Shown one piece after another: positions 32,601-42,155 of a stretch of 64,000 nucleotides of DNA. Every line of letters begins with the position of its first letter. The first letter of the stretch is position 1. Origin of the DNA: Pseudophaeomoniella oleicola (Eukaryota > Ascomycota > Eurotiomycetes > Phaeomoniellales > Phaeomoniellaceae); the NCBI GenBank assembly GCA_003868215.1, contig QWDQ01000079.1, forward strand, positions 1 to 64,000, in the 5' to 3' direction. Below the pieces are notes generated by a model. The model was not told the DNA's origin. It saw only the letters and a program-made list of their open reading frames with translations, and did no database searches. The position numbers and the translations under genes were made by a program.

Positions 32601-33742
32601 TCGCGTCAACTACGAAATCTAGCACCGCTAATGCGATTCTCGCGACGCAACTCTCGCTTCCTTCTAATAGTTCTCAATCCGCCTCAGGTTCCCAGGAGAA
32701 CAAAAGATCTGCGCTGCCATCTCGATTGAGTGATGTGATAAATGCTGGTGTCCCCAAGCCCAACTTACGTGGGGTGGATCCTTCTACTCCACAAAGGCCA
32801 CAATCTGGGAAAGCATCTTCACCTAGCCGATCGATGACAAGCGGCCCTTCCGACAGCGGCAGACGCCGTGGAAGGCCTCCGGGTTCCAAAACCAAGCATC
32901 TTTCTTCACATCCCCAGACTACTTCCCAACTCGTCCAGGTCAGCATTCCGGAACCTGCACCGAGCTTCCCAACCTTCCGTTGCCAATGGCGACACTGCTC
33001 AGTAGAACTCCACAATCTTGCAACGCTGCGCAAGCACGTTGCAAAGTTGCACAGTCCTAAAAATGGGTCAGAGGAATTCGAATGCTGGTGGCGCAAGTGT
33101 CGTCTCATCCGAAAGGTACCGCAGACTGGCGAGTTGCAGACGATGGAACAATTCGATTCCAGAGAAAAGTGGATGAACCATGTCGAGAAAGAGCATCTGA
33201 ATCCGTTGGCCAGGGAATTAGGCGATGGTCCTTCAGATGCGCATGTTGGTAAGACCAATCAATCCAACCTTGGGTTGGCCCGTTTTGCTTTTAATCCAGA
33301 CTTGTCTTCTGTCAAGCCTGCACCATATCCTGTTTCGTCCTCAGGTTCCAAGACTCAACTTTCTCAAAATGCAGATCCCCAAATCCTTGAAGAGCACCGA
33401 AGAGCATATACTTCAGACCCGGTTACAGGTCGGCAAGTGACACCGATCTCGTCAATCCAAACTAATAAAAACCGGCCGTTGGATGCGATGGTCTTACCCG
33501 TTGACCGGTCTGCACATGGACCTTACCTTAAGACACATGCTGCAGGAAAGGGCGGCGGAAAGCATGTTGCAGCTCAAGAACTATTCAGAGCAATAAAATG
33601 GAGAAAGGAGCAGGTTGGACCCGGTATCGACAAAGGTGGCGCAACCTTAGTCACATCAGAGATGAGGGCTACATTACTCGAGGACGAGAACATCGCAATG
33701 GTGGTGGAGGATGATGAGGATAGTGATGACGGTGACATATAA
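29699..33742 (+). CDS. large disordered C2H2 zinc-finger / AT-hook protein
   Basis: A single uninterrupted frame of 1347 residues, the longest exon in the window. Most of it is low-complexity, rich in Gln, Ser, Pro and Thr, starting with a Tyr/Gly/Gln-rich segment (GYQGYGGYYPQNNDQG). Ordered islands are IHRRANEAIFDGTARAAV (about 305-322), a helical block around 460-480 (MIEKMREWKSKDPKMFQVLW), NPNYIELCIRLERMG (about 650) and a block near 880-930. An AT-hook (RRRGRPPGSK, about 1055) precedes a C2H2 finger (CQWRHC, then HVAKLH, about 1095-1120) and a second, longer-spaced finger (CWWRKC to HVEKEH). The C-terminus is acidic. These features point to a nuclear chromatin or transcription factor. The specific family is not one I can name; conserved islands suggest it is widespread in Pezizomycotina. 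Confidence 0.8.
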   Translation: MSYTGYQGYGGYYPQNNDQGTQGQYNTNRQTPNTVGLPDPSGTQAQYGQDSYGWNGQAQPDYTDNGSSQTYAQGTWRTGQDGTSFNYSKPPTYNTAATTAPPSSLAYYSQSSQPSTQLSTSALNSLAYASGLESAGVQGNRTSKNNTPVNTGFPSGQSQNVAPQRLRSPAQTTQQTHSRSVQNPQAEYRSHSSQSQRSSATSTSATLSAAAARYQQQKQQQQHAHQSAPVKQPQSTGIGFPTSNYRSPASNLNSNSTSIADIVTDQPRSDLALQTRSSQSQALPQTKPQPKPQPMQTPSRQYGKVTPSEIHRRANEAIFDGTARAAVTDSSLSAINTSMPSFINPSEVFNPYHYELEKKRREEETQASVHSNPPTTDSAQSPQPATVTDDVTLSNEPNDTDKAVNVKEKSKKPRKPRQPKARKSEPGRAPPTGPSVAEQSLTPQPTKPPTDDMANEMRSMIEKMREWKSKDPKMFQVLWEDMKKGSGSTSTSTAPKTVQAAVSTMASPEKKATASEIQVPTKALNTSTTFQKPGPIEFSTRAVEPATPDGDASSQQDHVTHPLPSVVQPAANTSAKITWKETTPGQQSAPNAPSPMLTQSSPTCQSGGAPIWPVEKRKALADAAATALNGDPANAGKHITPETIQQILAENPNYIELCIRLERMGLVFNRGNFARFLLNSVPDLTSASQKPSPATVSMQSPLLSSSYTKGEPSIHSAPSPDLTQNQKGIVIGKSAVPQRATKKSASTIPEPPPGSKAAMARKRDFSEIVDLSQLSDYEDDDPVLKQPMIESPKPEYLTPTVLSQPTMTATIPPFNGYQPVASARFTANPSSEPYHVTSGYPPPYPHQHQPKKTQNFIPIVKSLDQQEAAKKAYYNPKTVARDILIAAGRHPSERPLNYHLSTVMVRVPSLLSTYQADLSTFDWDTIDPGGPPMPRVEEVEMDNAPPRFQLGARPNTLNSAKGGQRGEVASTTKSSTANAILATQLSLPSNSSQSASGSQENKRSALPSRLSDVINAGVPKPNLRGVDPSTPQRPQSGKASSPSRSMTSGPSDSGRRRGRPPGSKTKHLSSHPQTTSQLVQVSIPEPAPSFPTFRCQWRHCSVELHNLATLRKHVAKLHSPKNGSEEFECWWRKCRLIRKVPQTGELQTMEQFDSREKWMNHVEKEHLNPLARELGDGPSDAHVGKTNQSNLGLARFAFNPDLSSVKPAPYPVSSSGSKTQLSQNADPQILEEHRRAYTSDPVTGRQVTPISSIQTNKNRPLDAMVLPVDRSAHGPYLKTHAAGKGGGKHVAAQELFRAIKWRKEQVGPGIDKGGATLVTSEMRATLLEDENIAMVVEDDEDSDDGDI

Positions 33743-34205
33743 TGAGGTGCTTCTGGTAATGCTGCTGACTGCATGGAGATCCAGCAAGCTGTTTGATCGT
33801 GAGTTTATACTTGCTCTTAATGATGGGAGTCTTTCGCTACAGAATACCCCAAAAAAAAGTACAGTGACATGTTTTCATTTGCCTTTCCCGTTTAACCTGT
33901 AAACGCCATGCAAGACGTAATCCCCAACTATTTTAATGATGCTGCAAGAGCAGGAGTCATTGACTGAAGGATCCCGCTTCTATCATTCGAAGCCGCAAGC
34001 TCATAGATTCCATGGATCCATCTCTTCAACCGCTAGCAACAGACGCCACATGGTCTGCTCCCAAGAGCCGCACAGCTAGCTAATCGGGGACCTGGGGGTC
34101 AAGGTGAAGAGTATACTCCTCATCGACCAAGCACTGCACCCTCGAATCCCCTCAAAACCAAAGTAGATATCTGCCACCTAAATTCCAACGCAGCCAGCTA
34201 GCTGT
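33743..34205. other. convergent 3' UTR region
   Basis: 0.46 kb between the ends of the C2H2 gene (+) and OST4 (-). No gene or repeat of note, apart from short AGCTAGCT palindromes. Confidence 0.6.
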
Positions 34206-34397
34206 CTATGACTTCACCGAGATCTTCTCCCCCAACACGCCCGTCCTGATTTCTTCGACCTTCCCACCACCACCCTGCGACGAGGTCTGCTCTTCGTCTG
34301 TGCTGTTGACTTCCAGGAAGTGGTACAGGACAATGAGCAGCATGGCGCATGACCCGAGGAAGATGGAGAGGGTGTAGAGTTGGTCGTCGGTGATCAT
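34206..34397 (-). CDS. OST4: oligosaccharyltransferase subunit OST4
   Basis: A 63-residue protein beginning MITDDQLYTLSIFLGSCAML, with one hydrophobic helix (about 8-27) and ending the helix in LIVLYHFLEVNS. This aligns with yeast Ost4p, a 36-residue single-helix protein that holds Stt3 and Ost3/6 together in the ER oligosaccharyltransferase, which N-glycosylates secretory proteins. The start at 34397 was chosen because it gives the conserved N-terminus; an in-frame ATG upstream would prepend 47 Ser/Pro-rich residues unlike the family. Filamentous fungal versions carry a longer C-terminal tail; here it is about 30 residues, Gly-rich then basic. The gene is short enough to be missed by length cut-offs. 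It serves glycoproteins such as the AA9 enzyme and Ags1 encoded in this window. Confidence 0.88.
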   Translation of the reverse strand: MITDDQLYTLSIFLGSCAMLLIVLYHFLEVNSTDEEQTSSQGGGGKVEEIRTGVLGEKISVKS

Positions 34398-35557
34398 GGT
34401 GAATGGATGAGAGGAGGAGGAAGAGGGAAAGGGGGGTCGATAAGAGGGAGGAGGTAGGTAGGATACGATGGTGATGGAGGAATGAATCGGGTGACTCTGT
34501 TTGTGCTGTTGATTTTGGTCAAATGTGATCTGGCGCAAACCGAGACGGTGGCGTTGAGGATTTGGTTTGGATCTTTCGGATTTGACGGGTTGCCGGTAAC
34601 AGGTGTTTTGCTTTTCTTCTCGATGACAGAATTCGGGACTGTATTATGGACCGAGGAAACACTGTTGTTCGAAGCTCAGCCTGATCAATGGCGTCGCTAA
34701 GCAGTATTGGGCTGGCTGGCTGGTTGTATGGTCTCAAGCTGAAGCCAATTACAGTATGCGTCCCCGGGGAGTTTAAGCTACCTGTCAACTTTCGGGAGCC
34801 GCGTTACGCCAAGAGAAACAGGGAAATCTCCGCGGCAGGCTCATTATAAACGAACCTCCGGGACTAATTAATTATTAACTTAGTGGTGAGAAGCCGCGCG
34901 CGCCCCCTGGGGTGATTACTCAGCTAGAACACACCCACCAATGGGCCAGGGCCAGGGCCAGAGGGAGGGCGAAAACGACGTCGTCGTCGTGAGCAGCCCT
35001 GGATTCGCAAAGGTAAGAGGTATGTGAGGCATATTTATTAACATCACTGCAGCTTTTTTTTTAGGCTTGACCTATTAATAACTCGAGGATTATCAAACAA
35101 GATGTAACTTTTTTCAAACGGGTTTAAGATCATTTTCAAGTTAAAAGATTCCAATCATGTTCTAGGGGCTCTACATAGGAACACGATAACGATGCGAGAG
35201 AGAGAGAAAAAGTCTAGAATGAAAAGTCGTCGTCGTCGTCGTCATCATCTTGGGGAGCCGAAATGAAAAAAAAAGGAGCCGTCGTCATGCAGAAGAGACC
35301 ACAATTCGCATGCTTCCTTTCCCCATTTTCGAGATGTTTATCAAAGTTTCGACATTTATGCATGAGGTCGAAATCCGAACGTGGGATTTTTATCTTCCTT
35401 GCAACCCAGAAGCTCATGTAGACGCCGGCAGTCGCTCTGACACATAAGAAGCCTGTCGAAGCACATTGATGTAATGATCTCTTGGAAGACCGAAACGTAA
35501 TTATCAAAATCGAGCAGGCATCGAATACTACGACGTCACTCAAATGCCTCTCAATAG
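34398..35557. other. intergenic region with short triplet repeats
   Basis: 1.16 kb between the OST4 start and the 3' end of the M61 locus. It contains GGGCCA tandem copies (about 34941-34962) and two CGT-triplet runs (about 34977-34990 and 35228-35247). A minus-strand frame over 35214-35570 ends in an Asp run encoded by the second triplet repeat, but it has no family resemblance and I do not call it a gene. Confidence 0.5.
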
Positions 35558-37331
35558 CTATCCCATCCATTGATAACTTTCAACTCTGTCAAATGATCTT
35601 GGCCAGTATGAAATGTTCAGCAGCTCTGTCCCCCGTCGGACGGTCAAGTGCATCTGCTTTGAGATGTCCTCCGCAGTCTCCCACAGGAAACTGGTATCAA
35701 GCACTTCATCGCCGTTTCTTAGTCCTGCCTGGTCCGCCCTAGAGCCTTCTCTGAGCCCACACACTTTCCGTCCAGGAGTAGACAAGGAATCGAATCCCAT
35801 GTCATACATCTCCTGATCGTTCTGTTGTAGAAGCAGGCCACTTATGCAGTCAGCCGGTGGTATGATTAACTTGCCCGATACCATCAATTCGTAATCAGTA
35901 ATTGCCTCGTCTCCCAATTCTTGAAAAAGTACGTGTAACCAATCCTTCACTTCAAAACTCCTACCTGAGTTTTTTGAACATCAGTAACGCCAATACAATA
36001 TCATCCAAAGATTTACCACCGAGTTTCGCTCTGATAGCACAGTCGGTCTTGACGAAGTACATGAAACCTCGAAAGTACGGGAGACGCTGTGCGTGGCTAG
36101 TCTTCCATTGAAGATGCTCGGCCTCCGAATTTGAGATATTCACAAGAGGGTTCGTGTAATAGGCACTTGCTCGATGATTAAGCATCTCCCGGGACCACTC
36201 TCGTTCATAGATCCCAAAGCGAAAGGGCAGCAATGCCGCGTAGTAGGTCGCTATACCTGCTCAAGTCAATACACCGTACTATCGACAAAGCTCGGGCTTG
36301 TCCATACCTTCTGAGTACCACGGAACAAAATCTTCGGATCCGAGGCTCCCGTTATTGGCCATGTGAGGCCAATTGTGTACCATCTCGTGGGCAATCAAAT
36401 CCAAAACATCCGCATCCCCCATGTTGGCTCCCGACTTCTTGTCATACTCGAATATGAAAGACCGCTCAAAAGCACTCCCACCGAAACTTTTTGAGGTGCT
36501 TTGACGAAGGAAAATCCGATAGACAGGATCCATATCGCGGAAGAAATTGGCCATCTTTTCGAAAAGTATTTGCAAGGTCAAGGCCAGGCTCGACATATTG
36601 AAAGGCGGTGCCCCGAACCAGTATACCCCAAAATCCTTCCCTGTATCGGTGTGTAGAAAATCGGTGGAGGAGTGATGATGAATTCGACCTACTGCATAAA
36701 CAGAATTCATAAGTAGCCGACTTGGCCCAATCCTCGAAGCCGTCGTCCCTTCGCCAAAGGTCCAGACAGAACGTGAATCTTCAATCATATCATCCAGGTT
36801 CCACCTCAGCCCGATGTTGTAGACCTTGGATTGTTCTGACAGGTATGGTAGGAATCCTACTCCGGCTCCTATCAGGCCATCTTGGTCAACTCTGAGATCA
36901 GTGCGAGGACCGGGTGGTGTGGTTTCGTTGGTCTGGCGCACTGGCGCAGTGAACTCAATCGAGACCTTTCCTTGAGTGGCCCTTGACACGTTCCATCAAC
37001 GCTGAGAACGATTCTCTAACTCGTACCAGATCAGGGGGAGATTGCCCAAAGAGTCGTATGCTTTCAAGGATGTGTCATTATATGAAGCTGTTGGGACGTT
37101 GCCGATTTCTATAGGCATGAATAAGAGCATCTCGTCCTTCTCGACAGTGGGAATGTCCACTACCATAAGGATGTCAATCGATGGATTGGTGTAGTCCAGA
37201 GTCGGGAAATGTGGCGTCATCGACAATTCGAGAGTCCGATGCGCGGCTATCACAAGGTGTTGTGTTATCGGCTCAACACGAGGTAAAATGACTTGAGACC
37301 TAGGGTGTTGGCCAAACAGAGCCAGCGCCAT
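35558..37331 (-). pseudogene. M61-family (glycyl aminopeptidase) metallopeptidase, interrupted
   Basis: Exons complement(35558..36256, 36308..37331) with a 51-bp intron that joins WYSEG to IATYY. The family is clear: M61 N-domain (SIDILMVVDIP...), the zinc site HEMVHNW (about residue 320) with the third ligand Glu in WYSEG, and a C-terminal PDZ-like domain (KVCGLREGSRADQAGLRNGD). Two lesions break the frame: an in-frame TGA at 36996-36998 between SQR and WNVSRAT, where the flanks read on without loss, and a one-base shift in a six-T run at 35970-35975 (A-run on the coding strand) between DDIVLALLMFK and the last part. No intron of normal size removes either. All catalytic residues remain, so the gene was either lost recently or holds sequencing errors. 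The 5' end is uncertain: no signal peptide is seen and an upstream exon may exist. Confidence 0.75.
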
Positions 37332-38266
37332 GATTCTAATCTCGTGACCGTAGTACCATCTATACGAGAGAAAGTACGGCGTGAGGCCTCAGGTGGGCTT
37401 CTGCGGAAATCCCACCAAACGTAGTCTGCCGAACGTGAAGCAGAGTATAGAGTGACTGAAGCTTCGAGGTTTCCTCTTTCGAAGAGGTATTGATTGAGCA
37501 ATCAATTGATTGATGCCCTACCCAAGGCGAGTCATTAGAGCGTGCGCTTTCATCCGTTTCTTTTTATCCTTTTTACCATTTTAGTGCTTGATGAAGCAGG
37601 CACACGGGCTGATACTGTAATTTCCAGTCGATTTAGTCGATTTGGTCGATTTATTTGTAGGCCGATGCCGTCGAAACCAACCTTTCTTGTCTTGTCATGG
37701 CCTGACTGAGTCGCTCTTGAAGTCGAAGTCAATGATGGTACACTGCTTGCTACGTATTCGTAGTCAATGCTATCCATGATCATGTAGGTCAATAGTGTTT
37801 CAATAACACCATCAGTGCAGGCAAATAAACCTATACCCATGCCTCGTGATCCTGCCACGAATAGGGTATCTCAAGGTCAGCGTCTATCTTGAATTTGTTT
37901 CACCTGTTGCATAACCTCCACTTCAATCTAGCATTCCTCATTTATCGTTTTCTGAAGGATTTGCATTCATTCCATGCGACAATAATGAACATGGGTGAGG
38001 GCAGTCCAACATCGCCGATCATTCTCCTCTCCGCTTGTTTACGACCCGCCCCCAGACCCCCCAGACCCCCCAGAATCCCCCGCATTGTGCCGTGTTACTG
38101 TAACCTTACAGGGTCAAAGTCTCATCTCCCCGGCACCGGCATCCCCTCGAATTCCCATGGGGCCGATAAGGTCGTTATGAAAATCAATCTGCGTCAGCTT
38201 TGCTTTTGTCCATCGCAATGGTACCGTATACAGACTGCTTTATTCAGATTGATATAGACAGAGGCG
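37332..38266. other. intergenic region with two short tandem repeats
   Basis: 0.94 kb between the M61 5' end and a membrane-protein gene, transcribed divergently. It holds a 9-bp repeat in three copies (AGTCGATTT, 37626-37652) and three C-run units of CCCCCCAGA type (38049-38073). A minus-strand frame over 37550-37858 is not recognisable. An unseen first exon of the M61 gene could lie here. Confidence 0.55.
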
Positions 38267-39024
38267 ATGCCTATCAGCACTTTCGATTACCATAATGCCT
38301 CCCTTCAAGGTATGCGAAATCAAGCATTCTATATTTGCTGTCAATGGCTGACTCACTGACAAGGGGATCCACGTTGGGCGTCTGCCTCGCCATGGACACG
38401 TAGAGCTCCCATGGTCGTATTTGTTATCTTCGTCTTGAGCATGATCGAAACGGCACTTGGCGGAGTATGGGTTGCTGCACTACAATCAAACATCACAGTG
38501 TAGGTGCCTTGTGAATGTCAATGCTAGGGACATCAGACTGACTCGCCAGCCCGAAAATCATACAAACGCTTATCTTTCCAGGCCTGGCTTTTTTCAACGC
38601 GGTTCCGTCCCTCCATCTGCATTGTCTGGCTTGTCGAAATCCTCCGATTATGGCTCTATGTTTCTCGTCATGCTTTGTCATTCTATGGCTGGCATCGGTG
38701 CTCCTCTACCTGGTCTCATGCTACCTCCCACCATCTGCCACACCGCTCGAACTTCGCAGGATCGAGTGCCCAACCTCTGTCGCCGGAGTACATCACGGTC
38801 CGGCGAAAGGCTTATGGTGGACGGTGGTAGTCCTCGAAATCATCATGTTGATTCTTTATGCAGCGCACGCAGCCATGGCATATTATGTTAGGGGCGTGGA
38901 GAAGAAAAAAGAGGCAGAGAAGAAAGCTCTGGGAATAACAAACCAGGCGAGTTATGCGAACGAGGATGAGGCGGAGAAGGCGAGGCAGAGGTGGAGGGAG
39001 TTGGCAAGATACGGTGAACTATGA
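38267..39024 (+). CDS. four-helix membrane protein of unknown function
   Basis: Three exons, 38267..38309, 38364..38499 and 38550..39024, give 217 residues. The start at 38267 (MPISTFDYHNASLQGDPRW) is the only one whose phase fits the first intron; a nearby ATG at 38295 does not. Four hydrophobic segments are predicted at about 31-53, 62-84, 95-119 and 148-173, with short loops and a charged, Lys/Glu-rich C-terminal tail (GVEKKKEAEKKALG) of about 44 residues. The conserved look of the N-terminal WASASPWTRRAP segment suggests a real ascomycete family of unknown function, reminiscent in topology of MARVEL-type proteins. I cannot name it. No signal peptide is evident. It could be an organelle or plasma-membrane protein. 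Confidence 0.75.
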
Positions 39025-39752
39025 TTTTCGCTATATAAGTGCTCGGATTGGATCAGCGTTCTGCTGGACTTGACTGCATTCTTTGATTCGTCAAATTACT
39101 GCCTTGGAAGAGCACCATTTCTTTTCTACTTTGCGGTCTGTACTTTGTTTGACGATGTGAAGAGAGTTCGTTCTGGCAAAGGACAGAATAGAGGCGAGCA
39201 CTGATCTATTGCGTATATCCAGGCATCGTCGTGTCATTCGCAGGAGTCATGAGGGAGGCAGGGGCAGCAGCGTCTTGTGTACAGCCATGAGCTGATGATA
39301 CATAGATACACCAAATTTGTGTTAATTCGATAGTCAACTCCATTACATGTTAAAGCATATACAACCATAAAGGCTTCATCACGGTATATACCAAGCATCA
39401 CGGTCAAGGATATGTGGAATTCGCAGTGGATCGGAACCACCGCGGGGTACGAGATCCACCGATAAAGACATCGAACTTCCCCTCGCCGGTTCTGTCCATG
39501 ATAACACCTACTCAACCTCTATCAAAGTCATACAGCAGTATAACATGTTCATCGGTCTCTCCTAGACAAGCCATTCTGATCGAAGACTACTCCTGTTTCA
39601 TCTCGTTCACCAGTTCAGGGCAGACAATCATCACACGCATACATAGCCTGAAAGTCCCCACCGCGGGCTTCCAAACCCCCCTACCAAGATAAAAAAAACA
39701 TCTTACATTAATCTTTCAGAACTCGACCTTTAAAAGCTCACCGACAGCAACC
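39025..39752. other. intergenic region
   Basis: 0.73 kb between two genes in the same direction; it should hold a 3' UTR and the cupin promoter. No gene or notable repeat is seen. Confidence 0.6.
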
Positions 39753-40166
39753 ATGTCTGCACCACCACCACCAACCGCCACCATAATCCCCGGCGGCATC
39801 CTCCCCAACACCCCCACCCTCACCCTCGGCCCCACCTTCACCGGCACCGTCTACCTCGAACGCATCCACTCGGGCTCCGGCCTCTCCATGGGCACCGTCA
39901 CCTTCACCCCTTGCTCACGCACCTACTGGCACACCCACGAGACGGGCCAATTACTCCAAGTCGTGCAGGGAACCGGTTGGATCTGCGATAAAGGCGCAGA
40001 GGCGAAACGGATTAAGAAGGGGGATGTGGTTTGGTGTCCGGCCGGGACGGTGCATTGGCATGGGGCGGATGAGGGGTCGTTGTTGACGCATACGGCCATG
40101 GGGTTGGGGGAGACGAAGTGGTTGGACGAGGTTAGTGAGGAGGAGTATCGGAAGAGGGAGAGTTAG
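39753..40166 (+). CDS. small single-domain cupin
   Basis: Single exon, 137 residues, a cupin_2-type beta-barrel. Cupin motif 1 is WHTHETGQLLQVVQGTGW, giving metal ligands His60 and His62 with Gln66 where most cupins have Glu; motif 2 is GDVVWCPAGTVHWHG with His101. The arrangement resembles small cupins annotated as carboxymuconolactone-decarboxylase-linked or quercetin-dioxygenase-like proteins, often stress or catabolic enzymes of unknown substrate. A metal-dependent dioxygenase or isomerase role is possible but unproven. Codon use is unlike its neighbours: nearly all C-ending up to about codon 70, then mostly G-ending. The next gene, an oxidoreductase 0.67 kb downstream in the same direction, may or may not be functionally linked. 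Confidence 0.85.
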   Translation: MSAPPPPTATIIPGGILPNTPTLTLGPTFTGTVYLERIHSGSGLSMGTVTFTPCSRTYWHTHETGQLLQVVQGTGWICDKGAEAKRIKKGDVVWCPAGTVHWHGADEGSLLTHTAMGLGETKWLDEVSEEEYRKRES

Positions 40167-40833
40167 GTTCTATCTTCTTCTTATCTTTCCTATGTTCCGT
40201 CTAGCATGTAGTCAGGCTATAGTCGCTTCATTTCCAATGCAAATCCCTTCTCAATATGAGGTTCTGACTAGCGGATCATGTGACGTGAAGGATGCAGGTA
40301 CTCCGTCAGGAAAGGAAACTCGAAGCAAACATGTTCGAATCGTGTTATATAGGTTGCAGTCACGGTATAGATCTAACACTGTGAACCTACCAATCAGGCC
40401 TATGGCTTCCCACATACACATATCTATATTGTCTACATCTCCATCTCATTATTAGCCTCAGCAGAGCCTCAAATCTGAAACATTCAGCTGACATGACATG
40501 TCAAATGCAACATCATCGAGGCCCAAACCTCTTCATCCTTCTCCTCTTCTTCCCGAAAATATCGGTTCTCGTCTTATCTCCGATATATCCGGTGGTGGTC
40601 TTACGAGCTTGAGGATTTTCATTGCTAGTATGGGACTTGGGTTTGTTTGAGATGCAACGCCTCTAGTAACGTGATAGTGTTGGCTTACTGGCGTCCAACA
40701 CTGTGCTCGTTGGTTACGTTTGCTGGTGGAAACGTATAAAGTGGTGCGGCGGGCTTGTTCATTGACCGTCCAACGCCACAGGATCTATGTTGACCTCTCA
40801 TGCCCATCAAGACCGCTTTCCAGAACCGTTGAC
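40167..40833. other. intergenic region
   Basis: 0.67 kb between the cupin and the short-chain dehydrogenase, same direction. In-frame ATG at 40720 would extend the dehydrogenase by 38 residues that do not fit the fold. Nothing else noted. Confidence 0.6.
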
Positions 40834-41613
40834 ATGTCCCCTAAAACCAATTATCTTATCACAGGCGCTGGCCGTGGACTCGGCCTGGCTATGAGCAAGA
40901 TCATGTTGTCCCGCCCCAATACCTGTCTCATAGCCTTTGTCAGGGATCCAGCCGCTCAAGCCGAACTCGACTCCATAACACTAGGGGCCAACAGCTCGCT
41001 CTTGAAGGTCAAGTATGATGCGTCGGACCTGGGCTCTGCTGGTGCCGCGGTGGCTACGCTGCAACAAGACCATGATATCAATCACCTAAACGTGGTCATT
41101 GCGAATGCTGGGATATGCTCATACTTCGGACCAGCTGTCTCCACGCCGACGGAGTACATCACAAAGGAATTCCAAATAAACACGCTTGGGCCAATCCTCC
41201 TATTTCAAGCGGTTGCGCCTCTTTTGCTGAAGGCCAAGGGAGCGTCTGATGCACTACCCCCGAAGTTCTTCGCCATCTCCTCCCTCATCGGCTCGACCTC
41301 ACAGATCCCCAACAATCCTCAAGTTTCCGTCCTACCCTATGGTGTTTCGAAGGCCGGGCTTAATCATGCCGTGGTGAAATTCCATGTCGATTTCCCTGAC
41401 CTTATTGTAGGGGTTGTGACACCAGGACGGACAAGGACGGGTTTCTCGAGAGATGCTGTCAGGGCCGTGGGGCCGGCCGGTACAAATACTGCTCTGTCAT
41501 TCCATAACGCTGATGAGAGTGCTGAGGGACTTGTGAAAAGGATTGACGAAGCCAATAGGGAAGGTGACAGCGGGCGTTTCTTCGATTGGGCGGACGGCGA
41601 ACTGACCTGGTAG
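40834..41613 (+). CDS. short-chain dehydrogenase/reductase (C-factor-like)
   Basis: Single exon, 259 residues from the chosen start (MSPKTNYLITGAGRGLG). It has the classical SDR marks: the dinucleotide-binding TGAGRGLG (residues 10-17), NVVIANAG, the catalytic Ser in AISSLIGS and Tyr/Lys in YGVSKAG, and the PGRTRTG segment after the fourth strand. The start preference is that the nucleotide fold usually begins within ten residues. The pattern with GLGLAMSKIMLSRPN and the NTLGPILLFQAV helix resembles fungal C-factor / norsolorinic-acid-ketoreductase-like SDRs, which reduce carbonyls with NADPH, but the substrate cannot be told. No polyketide or other cluster gene is nearby, so a secondary-metabolite role is not indicated. 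Confidence 0.9.
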   Translation: MSPKTNYLITGAGRGLGLAMSKIMLSRPNTCLIAFVRDPAAQAELDSITLGANSSLLKVKYDASDLGSAGAAVATLQQDHDINHLNVVIANAGICSYFGPAVSTPTEYITKEFQINTLGPILLFQAVAPLLLKAKGASDALPPKFFAISSLIGSTSQIPNNPQVSVLPYGVSKAGLNHAVVKFHVDFPDLIVGVVTPGRTRTGFSRDAVRAVGPAGTNTALSFHNADESAEGLVKRIDEANREGDSGRFFDWADGELTW

Positions 41614-42155
41614 GAGGATTGAGTGTATTACCGATACCCACAGATACCAGACTCGTTCCAGTAGCGAGATACTATGAACGGGGTATGCACATTCGATATC
41701 TCAATGTGTCTTCGTCTTCGGCGGTGTTATATCCATTGTCCCATTATCCCTCGCCATATCTGTAGACATGCCAATTGAGAGTTTGCATTACTGTCAGAAG
41801 ATGCATCAATGCCACGGACTTTATCTTCCTTCAGGTCGAGAAAATCCCTTCCACTAAGCCTCAATATGGATACTGATACAAATACATGGAAAGTGCATGG
41901 TAGTACCAAGCGTGAAGCGTTGTCTCAGGAATAAATTTCCCCGCCTTTGCATCCAGAAGTTACTGCTCCTCACTATTACCACAACGGAATAGGGGAAAGA
42001 AAACATCAACGCCCTCAAACACTGACAAGCATCATCTAGTCACTAATTACACAATATCTAGACTGATCGCCCACTTGTCCATTAGACATACTTTATCATC
42101 ACCTTCAAAAGAAGAGGAAGAAATCTCGTACGTCATACCAGAAGATTAAACAAAG
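41614..42155. other. intergenic region
   Basis: 0.54 kb containing the dehydrogenase 3' UTR and the tubulin cofactor A promoter. No gene or repeat of note. Confidence 0.6.

Noticed and set aside
35214-35570. 118-codon minus-strand frame ending in an Asp run
   Set aside because: The Asp run comes from a CGT triplet repeat and the rest resembles no protein; it also overlaps the 3' end of the M61 locus.
35925-36010. A 47-52-nt intron that would remove the frame shift in the M61 gene
   Set aside because: It would delete the conserved DDIVLALL segment, so the shift is taken as real or as a sequence error.
40325-40350. Second T-arm-like hairpin with a GTTCGAATC box
   Set aside because: No matching acceptor, D-arm or anticodon arm can be found at the right distance.
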